64,000 nt of DNA from Vulcanimicrobiota bacterium (GCA_027306785.1 DAHUZB010000009.1:62001-126000); one strand, 5' to 3'. Shown: positions 1 to 8,825, counted from the first letter of the stretch. The notes: generated by a model not told the origin, from the letters alone. Numbers and translations are program-made.

Positions 1-511
1 CGACGTGCACGTAGAGTCCCTTGCCGTGCGCGTAGTCGCAGAGTTCGCGCAACTCGTCCTTTTCGTAGATGTCGCCGTACTCGGTCGTCATCGAGACCGT
101 CACGACGCGCGGCTGTGGGAAGTGCTCGCCGTGTCCGCCGAGCAGATACGGTTCGAGATCCGCGATGCGCAGTTTGCCGTCGCGCGTGGGAATCGGGATC
201 ACCTTCGATCCGGTGAAGCGTTCGAACGCGCCGCATTCGTCGGTCTGGATGTGCGCGGTCGCCGGCGCGAGCACCGCCTCCCAGGGCCGCACCGCGCAAC
301 TCAGCGCGACGACGTTCGCACCGGTGCCGTTGAACGCGAAATAGACGTCGGTGTCCTCGCCGAAGTGCGCCTTGAAGCGGGCCACGGCGCGGCGCGTCCA
401 GTCGTCGTCGCCGTAGCCGAGCGCATCGCCCGCATTCGCATCGAGGATCGCCTGCAAAATCTCCGGCGCGACCGGCGCGTTGTTGTCGCTTGCAAAGCTG
501 CGGTTCATCAT
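1..511 (-). CDS. ltaE: Threonine aldolase / beta-eliminating lyase, C-terminus off the window
   Basis: PLP-dependent fold-type I enzyme that probably cleaves threonine or allo-threonine to glycine and acetaldehyde. Only the N-terminal ~170 residues are in the window. The protein opens with MMNRSFASDNNAPVAPEIL, then GDALGYGDDDWT and VYFAFNGTGANVVAL, which match the threonine aldolase N-terminus; the later TEYGDIYEKDEL is also typical. The ATG overlaps the TGA of the preceding beta-CASP gene as ATGA, so the two are translationally coupled at the end of a three-gene minus-strand operon. The lysine that binds PLP lies outside the window. Other beta-eliminating lyases share this fold, so the exact substrate is inferred. 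Confidence 0.85.
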   Translation of the reverse strand, partial: MMNRSFASDNNAPVAPEILQAILDANAGDALGYGDDDWTRRAVARFKAHFGEDTDVYFAFNGTGANVVALSCAVRPWEAVLAPATAHIQTDECGAFERFTGSKVIPIPTRDGKLRIADLEPYLLGGHGEHFPQPRVVTVSMTTEYGDIYEKDELRELCDYAHGKGLYVHV

Positions 512-1866
512 AGCGTCACCGTGCTTCCGCGATGCGCGACGTCGGCCTGCATGCCGAATGCGGTGCGTGCGAGCGCGACGAGCGCCGCCGCGGATTCGGC
601 CTCGCCGTGTACGGCGTAGAGGTGCGGCGTGCCGGTCGCGGTCGCGAGCCAGGTTTTGAGCTCGTGCTGATCGGCGTGCGCGCTGAAGCCTTCGAGATGC
701 ACGATCGCCGCCCGCACGGGCAGGCTGTCGCCGTAGAGATGGATCGTGTGCGCGCCGTGCGTGAGATAGTACCCGAGCGTGCCCGCGCTTTGATAGCCCG
801 GGAAGATTACCGTCGCGCGACGATCGGCGAGATGGTTGTGCAGGTGATGCAGGATGCGTCCGCCCGAGGCCATGCCGCTCGCGGAGATGATGATGTGCGG
901 GCCCTCGACGCTGTTGAGCGCCTTCGATTCATCGGCGGTGACGTGCTGACGAAAATTCTGCACGCCGAAGGGCGTGCGCTCGGTATCGCCCGCGATCGCA
1001 CGGTGCGCATCGGGAAAGCGGGCGAAGATCGCGTCGACCTTCTCGGCCATCGGGCTGTCCAGGTGGACGAGAATGCGCGCGAGCTGCGGATCCTCGCGCT
1101 GCAGCGTCGCGATCGCGAGTAGAATGTCTTGCGAGCGTTCGATCGCAAACGCGGGGATCACGATCGCGCCGCCGCGCGCGATGCCCGCGTCGAGCGCCGC
1201 GCGCAGATCGGCGAGCGGCTGCGGGGGATGCACGCGGTCGCCGTAGGTCGATTCGCAGACGATCTCGTCGGCCGCGCCGATCGGCTCGGGATCGAAGAGC
1301 AGCGGGCGCCCGTACCGTCCGAGGTCGCCCGAGAAAATTACGCGCTTCGCCCCGATCCGCAGCGCGACGAAGGCGGAGCCGATGATGTGGCCCGCGTTGG
1401 AGTACGTGGCTTTCAGCACGCCCGCGACGTCGAACTCGGTGTGATAGGCGACGGGGCGCACGAGACGCTTGGTGCGGTCCACGTCGCGTTGATCGTAGTA
1501 CATCGGCGGGGCGTAGGGACGCTGGTGCTGGTAGCCGCGCTCCTGCAATTCCTGTTGGAGATGCGCGGAGTCGTCGAGCACGACGCCGAGCACCTCTTCG
1601 GTCGGCGGCGTGCAGTAGATCGGGCCGGAAAAGCCGTCGTGCACGAGCTTCGGCAGATAGCCGACGTGATCGAGGTGACCGTGCGTTACGATCACCGCGT
1701 CGATGTCGTCGGCCGCGATCGGCAGCGGCACGTCGTTGAGCGCGCGCACGTCGACGACGCCCTGGAACATGCCGCAGTCCACGAGGATGCGCTTGCCGTC
1801 GACGGTGAGCAGATGTTTGCTGCCGGTGACGGTGCCGGCGGCGCCCACGAAGGTTAATTCAGCCAC
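508..1866 (-). CDS. Beta-CASP metallo-beta-lactamase exonuclease-like protein
   Basis: 452-residue metallo-beta-lactamase fold protein of the RNA-processing beta-CASP group (RNase J/CPSF73-like, often annotated as an exonuclease of the beta-lactamase fold). Visible features are an early GTVTGSKHLL strand, the metal motif THGHLDHVGYLP near residue 60, FSGDLGRYGRP, SASGMASGGRILHHL and the late motif EGFSAHADQHEL, which supply the His/Asp ligands and the beta-CASP cap. It should be cytoplasmic and bind two zinc ions. Its start overlaps the SLOG gene by 8 bp and its stop overlaps the threonine aldolase start by 4 bp. RNA hydrolysis is inferred from the family, not shown here. Confidence 0.88.
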   Translation of the reverse strand: MAELTFVGAAGTVTGSKHLLTVDGKRILVDCGMFQGVVDVRALNDVPLPIAADDIDAVIVTHGHLDHVGYLPKLVHDGFSGPIYCTPPTEEVLGVVLDDSAHLQQELQERGYQHQRPYAPPMYYDQRDVDRTKRLVRPVAYHTEFDVAGVLKATYSNAGHIIGSAFVALRIGAKRVIFSGDLGRYGRPLLFDPEPIGAADEIVCESTYGDRVHPPQPLADLRAALDAGIARGGAIVIPAFAIERSQDILLAIATLQREDPQLARILVHLDSPMAEKVDAIFARFPDAHRAIAGDTERTPFGVQNFRQHVTADESKALNSVEGPHIIISASGMASGGRILHHLHNHLADRRATVIFPGYQSAGTLGYYLTHGAHTIHLYGDSLPVRAAIVHLEGFSAHADQHELKTWLATATGTPHLYAVHGEAESAAALVALARTAFGMQADVAHRGSTVTL

Positions 1867-2476
1867 GGGTCTCCTGCGTGACGACGGGTTTGCGCATCGC
1901 GTACTCGCCTTGGCGGTTGAACGCCACCGAGGACGGAATCGCTTCGCGCAGGTAGAGATCGAGACAGCGATCCACCAGGCGGGCGGGATCGTCGTCGGTG
2001 ATGATGGTCGAGCCGGTCTCTTTCTTGACCATCCCGGCGATCGACATGAATTCGTTCGAGATGCCGCCGGAGTTGGTGAGCACGCCGATCAGCTTACCTT
2101 CGTCGTATGCGATGCAGAACTCGCCGAGCGTGCCGCTGCGTCCGCCCACGAAGAGCACGAAATCCGATGAATGAATGTTGTGCGTTTCGCGGCCCATCAA
2201 TCCCGAGCCGGTGAAGACCATGGTGGTGTAGGGCTGTAGCGGTGAGCCGTAGACGTTCACGTGCTCCTCGCGCGAAAGCGCGGGCGAGACGCCGAGACTC
2301 TGTCCCCCCGCTTCGTGCGCGCCGAGCACCGCCGCGTGCGGGAGGCCGGGGCAGGCGCCGGTGACGATCGTCGCGCCGCGCTCCGCAATGTGATACCCGA
2401 GCTTGCGTGCAAGTTCGAGCTCCTCGGGGGTGATGCGTCCGCCGGCGGAACCCATCACGCCGATTTGGATTTTCAT
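1859..2476 (-). CDS. SLOG/LOG-family Rossmann protein (TIGR00725-like)
   Basis: 205-residue Rossmann-like protein opening with MKIQIGVMGSAGGRITPEE, followed by GATIVTGACPGLPHAAVLGA and FVGGRSGTLGEFCIAYDEGK. The last is a variant of the PGGxGTxxE motif of LOG/lysine-decarboxylase-like proteins, which bind nucleotide-type ligands. Some LOG relatives are cytokinin-activating phosphoribohydrolases; the motif differences make that assignment unsafe. It is the first gene of the operon with the beta-CASP hydrolase. Its ATG is only 14 bp from the oppositely oriented ATG of the M14-type gene, and no purine-rich ribosome site is visible upstream, so a leaderless transcript is possible. Confidence 0.8.
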   Translation of the reverse strand: MKIQIGVMGSAGGRITPEELELARKLGYHIAERGATIVTGACPGLPHAAVLGAHEAGGQSLGVSPALSREEHVNVYGSPLQPYTTMVFTGSGLMGRETHNIHSSDFVLFVGGRSGTLGEFCIAYDEGKLIGVLTNSGGISNEFMSIAGMVKKETGSTIITDDDPARLVDRCLDLYLREAIPSSVAFNRQGEYAMRKPVVTQETRG

Positions 2477-2490
2477 GGAGAGAAGTGTTT

Positions 2491-3207
2491 ATGGCGATGG
2501 AGAGGCCCACCTACCGCGAGCTTGAACGCCGTTGGAAGGCGTTGCGTGCGTCGCGCGACGTGCGCATCCGCGAGGTCGCATGCGTCGGCGCGCCGCGTAC
2601 GCTGCTCTGCGCCGAGCTCGGCGACCCTTCGCGCCCGCTCATCACGATCGCCGCGGGCGTGCACGGCGACGAGCCGGCGGGCGCCCTGGCGCTGCTTGCG
2701 CTGGTGGAAGACGATGCGCTCGATCCGCGCTTCGCCTATCGCCTGTGGCCCTGCACGAACCCGAGCGGTTACGAGGCGGGCACGCGCGCGAGCGCCGAAG
2801 GTACCGACATCAATCGCACCTTCGGGCGCGGCGGCGGCTCGCCGGAAGCGCGCGCGATCGTCACCGCCAATCGCGATTACAAGTTCGCGCTCGCGCTCGA
2901 TCTGCACGAAGACGACGAAGCCGAGGGCTTCTACTGCTACGCCTACGGCGACGAGGGCATCGGCGATGCCGCGCTCGCCGCGGTGCGTGCGAGCGGCGCA
3001 CCGTGCGATCCGCAAGGCTGTCTGCGGCCCGATCCCCACCTCGAGGCGGAGAGCATCGGCGGGCTCTCGCTCTCGTTGCTGCTGCGCCGCAACGCCGCGG
3101 CGCGCACCCTCACCTTCGAAAGCCCCGCCCGCCTCGAGCTTGCGGAGCGAATCGCGATGCACGCAACCGCCGTACGGGCGGCGTGTTCTCAGACTACTGT
3201 AAAATGA
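2491..3207 (+). CDS. M14-type zinc amidohydrolase (AstE/aspartoacylase-like)
   Basis: 238-residue protein resembling succinylglutamate desuccinylase/aspartoacylase and M14 carboxypeptidases. Zinc ligands are predicted as H58 and E61 in GVHGDEPAG and H139 in DLHEDDEAEG; TDINRTFG (N108, R109) fits the substrate-carboxylate site, and a late TFESP matches the usual catalytic-Glu strand. The ATG at 2491 is preferred over an in-frame GTG 6 bp earlier, because GGAGAGAAG lies at a suitable distance before it. The substrate is unknown. Its stop codon lies inside the 14-bp palindrome that precedes the ETF-QO gene. Confidence 0.72.
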   Translation: MAMERPTYRELERRWKALRASRDVRIREVACVGAPRTLLCAELGDPSRPLITIAAGVHGDEPAGALALLALVEDDALDPRFAYRLWPCTNPSGYEAGTRASAEGTDINRTFGRGGGSPEARAIVTANRDYKFALALDLHEDDEAEGFYCYAYGDEGIGDAALAAVRASGAPCDPQGCLRPDPHLEAESIGGLSLSLLLRRNAAARTLTFESPARLELAERIAMHATAVRAACSQTTVK

Positions 3208-3214
3208 TCATTTT
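3201..3214. promoter_or_regulatory. Perfect 14-bp AT-rich palindrome before ETF-QO
   Basis: AAAATGATCATTTT is perfectly self-complementary and AT-rich in an otherwise very GC-rich region. It covers the stop codon of the M14-type gene and lies 27 bp before the ETF-QO ATG. It could be an operator for a dimeric regulator of beta-oxidation electron transfer or simply part of the promoter. Function is inferred from symmetry and position only. Confidence 0.35.
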
Positions 3215-3240
3215 GAGCTTGCTCGAAAGGGACCGCCATC

Positions 3241-4899
3241 ATGGCTCAGCGCGATCAACTTGAAGTCGACGTTCTCTTCGTCGGTGCCGGCCCCGCCAGT
3301 CTCGCGGGCGCAATCCGTCTCGGGCAGCTCGCCAAGGCCGCGGGCCGCGAGCTCGAGATCCTCGTGATCGAAAAGGCCGCCGAGATCGGCAATCACGGGC
3401 TCTCCGGGCTCGTCCTCGATCCGAAAGCGATCGAAGAGCTGCTGCCCGACTGGCTCGAGCTCGGGGCCCCGGTCGATGCGCCGGTCGGCCGCGACGAGCT
3501 CTGGTTCCTCACCGCAGGCGGCAAGATCAAGGCGCCGTTCACGCCGCCGCCGCTCAACAACCACGGCAAATACGTTGCCTCGCTGCAGCGCCTCACGAAG
3601 TGGATGGCGGCGCAGGCGGAGGAGCTCGGCATCCAGGTCTTCGGTGAGTTTCCGGGCCAGGAGCTGCTGTGGGAGGGCGATCGCGTCGTCGGCGTGCGCA
3701 CGGGCGACAAGGGCGTCGATCACGCGGGAAACCCGAAATCGAACTACGAGCCCGGCGCCGATCTGCTCGCGAAGATCGTCGTGCTCGGTGAAGGCCCGCG
3801 CGGCACGCTCGCCAAGCAAGCGATTCCGCGCCTGAATCTGGACGAAGGCAAGGAGCCGCAGGTCTATGCGGCGGGCGTGAAAGAGCTCTGGCAGCTGCCC
3901 GACGAGCGCTTCGCGACCGGCAGCGTGATCCACACGCTCGGCTATCCGCTGCCGCCGGAAACGTTCGGCGGCGGCTTCATGTACGGCATGAAGGACAACG
4001 TGCTCGACATCGGTCATGTCACGGGGCTCGACTACAAGAACCCGACGACCGATCCGCACAACGAATTGCAGCGGATGAAAGAGCATCCCGAGGTTCGCAA
4101 GCTGCTCGAGGGCGGGAAGATGATCCGCTACGGCGCGAAGGCGATTCCCGAAGGCGGGCTCTTCGCGATGATCCGTCCCTACGCCGACGGCCTGATGATC
4201 TGCGGCGACTCGGCCGGGTTCTTGAACGGCATGCGTCTCAAGGGCGTGCATCTCGCGATGAAATCGGGCATGATGGCGGCCGAAACCGCGTGGGACGCGC
4301 TGCAAGCCGAGAAGTACGACACGGCGCAGCTCTCCGCATACGAAGAGCGTTTCCGCAACTCGTGGGCGTACACCGAACTGCGCGGCGCGCGCAATTTCCA
4401 TCAGGGTTTCGAGCACGGCATGTGGGCGGGCATGTTCAACGCGGGTCTCGCCACGTTCATGGGCGGTCGCGCGTTCGGCGTTATCGACAAGCTCTCGTCG
4501 AAGCCGGGCTACGAACGCATGGAGAAGGCGGGCTACCAACCCAAAGAGACGCCGCGCGCGAAGATCGACAACGTGCTGACGTTCGATAAACTCACCGACG
4601 TCTTCAACTCGGGCACGGTGCACGAAGAGGATCAGCCGTGCCATTTGAAGGTCGCCGACACCAACGTCTGTCGCGATCGCTGCACGGTCGAGTACGGCAA
4701 TCCGTGCGCGTACTTCTGCCCCGCGAAAGTCTACGAACCGATGTTTACGAAGGACGCGTCGGGTGCGGTGGAAGGACGGCTGCAGATCAACTTCACGAAC
4801 TGCGTGCACTGCAAGACCTGCGATATCGCCGATCCGTATCAGATCATCACGTGGGTGCCGCCGCAGGGCGGTGAAGGTCCCGTCTACACGGGCATGTAG
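3241..4899 (+). CDS. Electron-transfer flavoprotein:ubiquinone oxidoreductase
   Basis: 552-residue FAD and 4Fe-4S membrane-associated enzyme that passes electrons from ETF (acyl-CoA and other dehydrogenases) to quinone. The N-terminal FAD motif is VLFVGAGPASLAGAIRLG. Later comes GDSAGFLNGMRLKGVHLAMKS, typical of ETF-QO, and the C-terminus carries the cluster cysteines within GNPCAYFCPAKVYEP and NFTNCVHCKTCDIADP, ending PQGGEGPVYTGM. The length matches the family (about 550). A GAAAGGGA ribosome site precedes the ATG. No etfAB genes are adjacent. Assignment is strong; a FixC-type role is unlikely because of the complete ETF-QO C-terminus. Confidence 0.95.
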   Translation: MAQRDQLEVDVLFVGAGPASLAGAIRLGQLAKAAGRELEILVIEKAAEIGNHGLSGLVLDPKAIEELLPDWLELGAPVDAPVGRDELWFLTAGGKIKAPFTPPPLNNHGKYVASLQRLTKWMAAQAEELGIQVFGEFPGQELLWEGDRVVGVRTGDKGVDHAGNPKSNYEPGADLLAKIVVLGEGPRGTLAKQAIPRLNLDEGKEPQVYAAGVKELWQLPDERFATGSVIHTLGYPLPPETFGGGFMYGMKDNVLDIGHVTGLDYKNPTTDPHNELQRMKEHPEVRKLLEGGKMIRYGAKAIPEGGLFAMIRPYADGLMICGDSAGFLNGMRLKGVHLAMKSGMMAAETAWDALQAEKYDTAQLSAYEERFRNSWAYTELRGARNFHQGFEHGMWAGMFNAGLATFMGGRAFGVIDKLSSKPGYERMEKAGYQPKETPRAKIDNVLTFDKLTDVFNSGTVHEEDQPCHLKVADTNVCRDRCTVEYGNPCAYFCPAKVYEPMFTKDASGAVEGRLQINFTNCVHCKTCDIADPYQIITWVPPQGGEGPVYTGM

Positions 4900-4977
4900 C
4901 GCACGCTCGGATGTGAGCGCCGCCAACATTCCGGGCTCCCGTTCCCTCTGTATCGGCATGAACGGAAGGAGAGCAGC

Positions 4978-5517
4978 GTGACGTTGGTGGTCGAACAGTC
5001 GTTGATCGAGCGTGCCCGCGCGGGGGGCGACGCGCTCAATGCGTTGATCGAAACGATCTGGCCCGAAGTTTATCGGGTCGCAATCGGTATCGTTCGAGAT
5101 CGGGCGGCGGCCGAGGACGCCGCGCAAGAGGCGTGCGCGTCGATCGCACGCACCTTGCCGAGCCTCAAACGCAGCGACGCGTTCTACGGCTGGATGTATC
5201 GCATCGCCGGGCGCTGCGCCGTCGATGCCGAGAAACGGCGTCGGCGTCACGCGCACGGCGAACTCCCGGAGTTACCGACGCGCGACGAGCGCGATGCGCA
5301 GATCGACTTGCACGCTGCGCTGCTCGCGCTGCCGCTCGCGCAGCGCAGCGCAGTCGTGCTGCACTACTACGCCGGGCTTACCAGCGCCGAGATCGCACGT
5401 GCGCTCGGCGTGCCGTCTCCGACCGTTCGTTTTTACCTGATGCTCGCGCGGCGCACGCTGCGCGAGCGGCTCGCCGTCGAGATCATCGGCGGTACGGAGG
5501 CATGCGAACGTGCATAA
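4978..5517 (+). CDS. ECF-type RNA polymerase sigma factor
   Basis: 179-residue extracytoplasmic-function sigma factor. Region 2 is seen around residues 20-70 (VYRVAIGIVRDRAAAEDAAQ, FYGWMYRIAGRCAVD) and region 4 around 105-165 (LPLAQRSAVVLHYYAGLT, then SAEIARALGVPSPTVRFYL). There is no sigma-1.1 or sigma-3 domain. It starts at GTG after a good GGAAGGAGAG site. The next gene overlaps by 8 bp and encodes a single-span membrane protein that is the likely anti-sigma factor. The inducing signal is unknown. Confidence 0.9.
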   Translation: MTLVVEQSLIERARAGGDALNALIETIWPEVYRVAIGIVRDRAAAEDAAQEACASIARTLPSLKRSDAFYGWMYRIAGRCAVDAEKRRRRHAHGELPELPTRDERDAQIDLHAALLALPLAQRSAVVLHYYAGLTSAEIARALGVPSPTVRFYLMLARRTLRERLAVEIIGGTEACERA

Positions 5518-6286
5518 CGACGATCACCTGCGCGAGGAGCTTCGCGCGACGCTCGGGGCCATCGGCGCTCCCCGCGTCAACGTACATTCGATCCTCAACC
5601 GAGAGACCCGCGCCGAGACGAGGCTGCGGCCGCGTATGCGCGCGGGCTACGCGGTGCTCGCGGCGGCGCTGGCGCTTGCGTTCTTGCCGATCATGCATGC
5701 CGACGCGCTGCTCGCAGCGGTTGGATCGAACGTCACGGCGTTCTTGCGCGTGATCGGCGCTCCCAGCGGTCCACCCGTCCCGCGCACGCTGATGACGCGG
5801 TTGCAGGCGGCCTCGCATCCGACCGATTTTGCCTCGGCGGCGAGTGCGGTTCCGTTCACACTCGTTGCGCCCGCGGGTCTTCCGCAGGATGCTCGCCTCG
5901 TTGGTATGCGCCTCTCGACGCCGGGCGAATGGAGCGCTAAAACCAAACGGTGGTCGCTCGGCTCGAAGATGGTGCGGTGGACGTATACACGGCCGGACGG
6001 GCGGACCTTCGCCCTCACCGCACAGCGCTACGATCCGCACGCGCGTTACTTCGCGTACATCTGGAAGACGGCCGAGGGTGCACCGGCGCCCAAAGGCGCC
6101 GTCAAGGTCGTCCGCTACGATCGGTTCTCGTGGCGCGTCGGAAACGCAGTGATGGGCGCGACCGCCGACGGTATCGACGCTGCCGAGATCGCACGGATCC
6201 GTCGTGCGATGCACGGCATCCCGATCCCGGGCATTCGCACGGCCGGTCCTCACGGCGGCCGCCGACTGCAGATCGTTACGCACTGA
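5510..6286 (+). CDS. Membrane protein, putative anti-sigma factor
   Basis: 258-residue protein with a short cytoplasmic N-terminus (about 42 residues), one hydrophobic segment at about 43-62 (YAVLAAALALAFLPIMHADA) and a ~190-residue exported domain. The organisation and the 8-bp overlap with the ECF gene suggest an anti-sigma factor that holds the sigma factor at the membrane. No His/Cys zinc motif is present, so it is not a ZAS-type anti-sigma. The external part has no motif I recognise. Start is GTG at 5510, nine bases after GGTACGGAGG. The role is inferred from context. Confidence 0.6.
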   Translation: MHNDDHLREELRATLGAIGAPRVNVHSILNRETRAETRLRPRMRAGYAVLAAALALAFLPIMHADALLAAVGSNVTAFLRVIGAPSGPPVPRTLMTRLQAASHPTDFASAASAVPFTLVAPAGLPQDARLVGMRLSTPGEWSAKTKRWSLGSKMVRWTYTRPDGRTFALTAQRYDPHARYFAYIWKTAEGAPAPKGAVKVVRYDRFSWRVGNAVMGATADGIDAAEIARIRRAMHGIPIPGIRTAGPHGGRRLQIVTH

Positions 6287-6364
6287 GACCTCGCCCGGGC
6301 GGGAGCCGCGTGCGACAAGAGTACGCTCGGGGTATGCCTTGGAGCTTGGTATGCTGGGACCGAA

Positions 6365-7519
6365 ATGGAACGAGCGAATCACGGCGCCGACGTTGCAATC
6401 GTCGGCGCCGGCCTCATCGGGCTTGCGGTCGCCTTCGAACTCGCGCAGCGCGGGGCGGCGGTCCGAGTCTTCGATACCGCCGAGCCTGCCCGCGCGGCAT
6501 CGTGGGCGGGCGCGGGAATGCTCGCGCCGTACACCGAGCGCATTGCCGACGAGGTGCTGCTCGCGCTCTGTGCCGATTCGCTCGCGGCCTATCCGGCCTT
6601 CGTAGAACGCGTGCGAGATGCGGGCGGGGTGGAGGTGGAACTTTCGCTCGGCGGCATCGTGAACGCCGCGTTCGACGAAGCGAAACTCGATGCGCTACGC
6701 GATCACGCACGCGATCTGGAGCGGCGCGGTATCGCGCACGACCTGCTCGATCGCAGCGCCACGCTCGCCGCGCAGCCCGCGCTCGGACGTCATGTCCTCG
6801 GCGCCCTCTCGATTCGCGGCGAAGGCTACGTGGATAACCGACAGCTCGGCCGCGCCCTCGTCGCCGCGTGCGAAGCGGCGGGCGTGAGTATCGTGCGCGA
6901 CGCGCGGTCGGTCGCGCTCGAATGCGACGAACGCCGTGTGCTCGGCGTGCGTAGCGAGCGGGGCTTCTCGCCCGCGACCACGGTCGTCGTGGCCGCGGGC
7001 GCCTGGAGCGGCGCGATTCCCGGGTTGCCGGATGCGTGTGCGCCGCCGGTGACGCCGGTCAAGGGACAGATGCTCGCGCTTGCGATTCCGCGCGGTTTCG
7101 TGCGACGCACCACGTGGGTGCCCGGCGCCTATCTGGTGCCGCGCGAAGACGGTCGGCTGCTCATCGGTGCTACCGCCGAGCACGTCGGCTTCGACGAGCG
7201 GGTCACGGCCGAGGGCGTGCGTCGCCTGCTCGACGCGGCGCTCGCGGCCGCTCCCTCGCTCGGCGATTTCGGCATCTGCGAGACGTGGGCGGGCCTGCGG
7301 CCCGGCAGTCCCGACGAACGGCCGATCCTCGGCGCGACCGCGCGCGACGGGCTCGTGCTCGCGACCGGGCACTACCGCAACGGCATCCTGCTCGCCCCGA
7401 TCACCGCGCAGGTGATTGCCGATTTCGTCGAGACCGGCGATGCCGCGCCGCTCGAGCCGTGGAGTCTCGCTCGCTTCGGCAAAGGTGCGCCCGCCGCGGC
7501 GCGAATGACGCAGGCGTGA
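6365..7519 (+). CDS. thiO: Glycine oxidase ThiO
   Basis: 384-residue FAD-dependent amine oxidase of the DAO family. It oxidises glycine to dehydroglycine (iminoglycine) for the thiazole ring of thiamine. The FAD motif is ADVAIVGAGLIGLAVAFELA at residues 8-27. Further on, GAGMLAPYTE and a C-terminal GHYRNGILLAPITA match ThiO. The gene heads a tight cluster and its TGA overlaps the thiS start as GTGA. No TPP riboswitch could be recognised upstream. Assignment as ThiO rather than another glycine or sarcosine oxidase rests on the adjacent thiS and thiG. Confidence 0.9.
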   Translation: MERANHGADVAIVGAGLIGLAVAFELAQRGAAVRVFDTAEPARAASWAGAGMLAPYTERIADEVLLALCADSLAAYPAFVERVRDAGGVEVELSLGGIVNAAFDEAKLDALRDHARDLERRGIAHDLLDRSATLAAQPALGRHVLGALSIRGEGYVDNRQLGRALVAACEAAGVSIVRDARSVALECDERRVLGVRSERGFSPATTVVVAAGAWSGAIPGLPDACAPPVTPVKGQMLALAIPRGFVRRTTWVPGAYLVPREDGRLLIGATAEHVGFDERVTAEGVRRLLDAALAAAPSLGDFGICETWAGLRPGSPDERPILGATARDGLVLATGHYRNGILLAPITAQVIADFVETGDAAPLEPWSLARFGKGAPAAARMTQA

Positions 7520-7716
7520 AAGCAGCAGTCAACGGTCACGATCGCGAGCTGCCCGACGGCACGACGATCGAGCAGCTCCTCGAGTTGCTCGGCGCGCCGC
7601 GCTCGGGCATCGCGGTCGCGAAGAACGAGAAAGTCGTTCGCCGCGCGGAGTACGCGACGCACGAAGTGCGCGACGGCGATTCGATCGAGATCATCAAAGC
7701 GGTCGCAGGCGGATAG
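7516..7716 (+). CDS. thiS: Sulfur-carrier protein ThiS
   Basis: 66-residue ubiquitin-like sulfur carrier. The start is the GTG overlapping the thiO stop. The protein begins with (V)[14 protein letters not shown], contains a typical [14 protein letters not shown] tail and ends in the essential Gly-Gly. After adenylation and thiocarboxylation it delivers sulfur to ThiG. No thiF is in the window, so activation must come from an unlinked ThiF/MoeB-type enzyme, perhaps helped by the rhodanese gene two positions downstream. Confidence 0.93.
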   Translation: MKAAVNGHDRELPDGTTIEQLLELLGAPRSGIAVAKNEKVVRRAEYATHEVRDGDSIEIIKAVAGG

Positions 7717-7720
7717 CAGC

Positions 7721-8506
7721 ATGACGGATACCCTCAAGATCGGTTCCTACGAATTTTCCTCGCGCCTCATCGTCGGGACCGGCAAATACCCGTCGATGGC
7801 GGCGATGCAGGCGGCGCACGCCGCGAGCGGCGCCGAGATGGTGACGGTCGCGATTCGCCGCATCAATCTCGACGATCCGAGCGGCAAGACGATGCTCGAT
7901 TACATCGACCGCGCGAAGATGCGGATTCTGCCGAACACGGCGGGCTGCTACACCGCGAAAGACGCGCTGCTCACCGCGCAACTCGCGCGCGAACTGCTCG
8001 AGACCGATCTCATCAAACTCGAGGTGATCGGCGATCCCGACACGTTGCATCCCGACGCGCGCGAGACGCTCGTTGCGGCGGAGAGACTCGTGCACGAAGG
8101 CTTTACCGTGCTGCCGTACATCGGCGACGATCCGGTCGTCTGCAAACAGCTCGAAGAGCTGGGCTGCGCGGCGGTGATGCCGCTCGCCGCTCCGATCGGC
8201 AGTGGGCTCGGCGTCTGCAATCCCTACACCATCCGTATCATCAAAGAGCGAGCGAAGGTGCCGGTCATCGTCGACGCGGGCGTCGGTACCGCATCCGACG
8301 CCGCGATCGCGATGGAGCTCGGCGTCGACGCGCTGCTGATGAACACCGGTATCGCCGCCGCGCAGGATCCGGTGCTGATGGCCGAAGCGATGAAGTATGC
8401 GGTGATCGCGGGGCGTCAGGCGTTTCGCGCGGGCCGCATGGAAAAGCGTCTCTACGCCAATGCCTCGAGCCCGATGCGCGACCTCATCTCCGGTAAAGCG
8501 ACGTAG
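7721..8506 (+). CDS. thiG: Thiazole synthase ThiG
   Basis: 261-residue TIM-barrel enzyme that builds the thiamine thiazole phosphate from deoxyxylulose 5-phosphate, dehydroglycine and ThiS thiocarboxylate. Seen motifs are [13 protein letters not shown] at the start, [11 protein letters not shown], the catalytic-lysine strand [23 protein letters not shown] and [17 protein letters not shown]. The length is normal. It starts 5 bp after thiS, and the rhodanese gene begins 2 bp after its stop, so this is one operon. Confidence 0.96.
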   Translation: MTDTLKIGSYEFSSRLIVGTGKYPSMAAMQAAHAASGAEMVTVAIRRINLDDPSGKTMLDYIDRAKMRILPNTAGCYTAKDALLTAQLARELLETDLIKLEVIGDPDTLHPDARETLVAAERLVHEGFTVLPYIGDDPVVCKQLEELGCAAVMPLAAPIGSGLGVCNPYTIRIIKERAKVPVIVDAGVGTASDAAIAMELGVDALLMNTGIAAAQDPVLMAEAMKYAVIAGRQAFRAGRMEKRLYANASSPMRDLISGKAT

Positions 8507-8507
8507 C

Positions 8508-8825
8508 GTGAAAGAACTCTCCGTCACCGAACTCGCGCGCTTGCGCGCCGAGCATCCCGAACTCGTGCTGCTCGACGTGCGTGAACCGGTCGAGCTTCGC
8601 ATGGCGTCGATCCCCGGCGCGCTCGCGATGCCGATGCGCACGGTGCCCGCGCGACTGCACGAACTGCCCAAAGACCGCCCGATCGCGGTGATCTGCCATC
8701 ACGGCGGGCGCAGCTACCAGGTCGCGCGTTTTCTGCTCGCGCAGGGTTTCGGCGACGTGGCCAACGTGGACGGCGGCATCGATGCCTACGCGACGCAGGT
8801 CGATCCGTCGATTCCTCGCTACTAG
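8508..8825 (+). CDS. Single-domain rhodanese-like sulfurtransferase
   Basis: 105-residue rhodanese domain starting at GTG 8508. Motifs are LLDVREPVELRMASIPGA and the active-site loop VICHHGGRSYQVARFL, in which the persulfide-forming Cys is in a CxxGxRS-type loop. Being the last gene of the thiO-thiS-thiG cluster, it may supply persulfide sulfur for ThiS thiocarboxylate formation; that role is inferred. Its stop overlaps the stop of the convergent methyltransferase gene by 4 bp. Confidence 0.87.
   Translation: MKELSVTELARLRAEHPELVLLDVREPVELRMASIPGALAMPMRTVPARLHELPKDRPIAVICHHGGRSYQVARFLLAQGFGDVANVDGGIDAYATQVDPSIPRY

Noticed and set aside
3208-5256. 682-codon minus-strand frame opposite ETF-QO
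   Set aside because: Antisense shadow of a complete, well-conserved ETF-QO gene.
6287-6364. Possible TPP riboswitch before thiO (a CTGAGA occurs at the anti-sigma stop)
   Set aside because: The conserved 5' GGGGTGC and the long 3' TPP motif are absent, and the gap is too short; coincidence.
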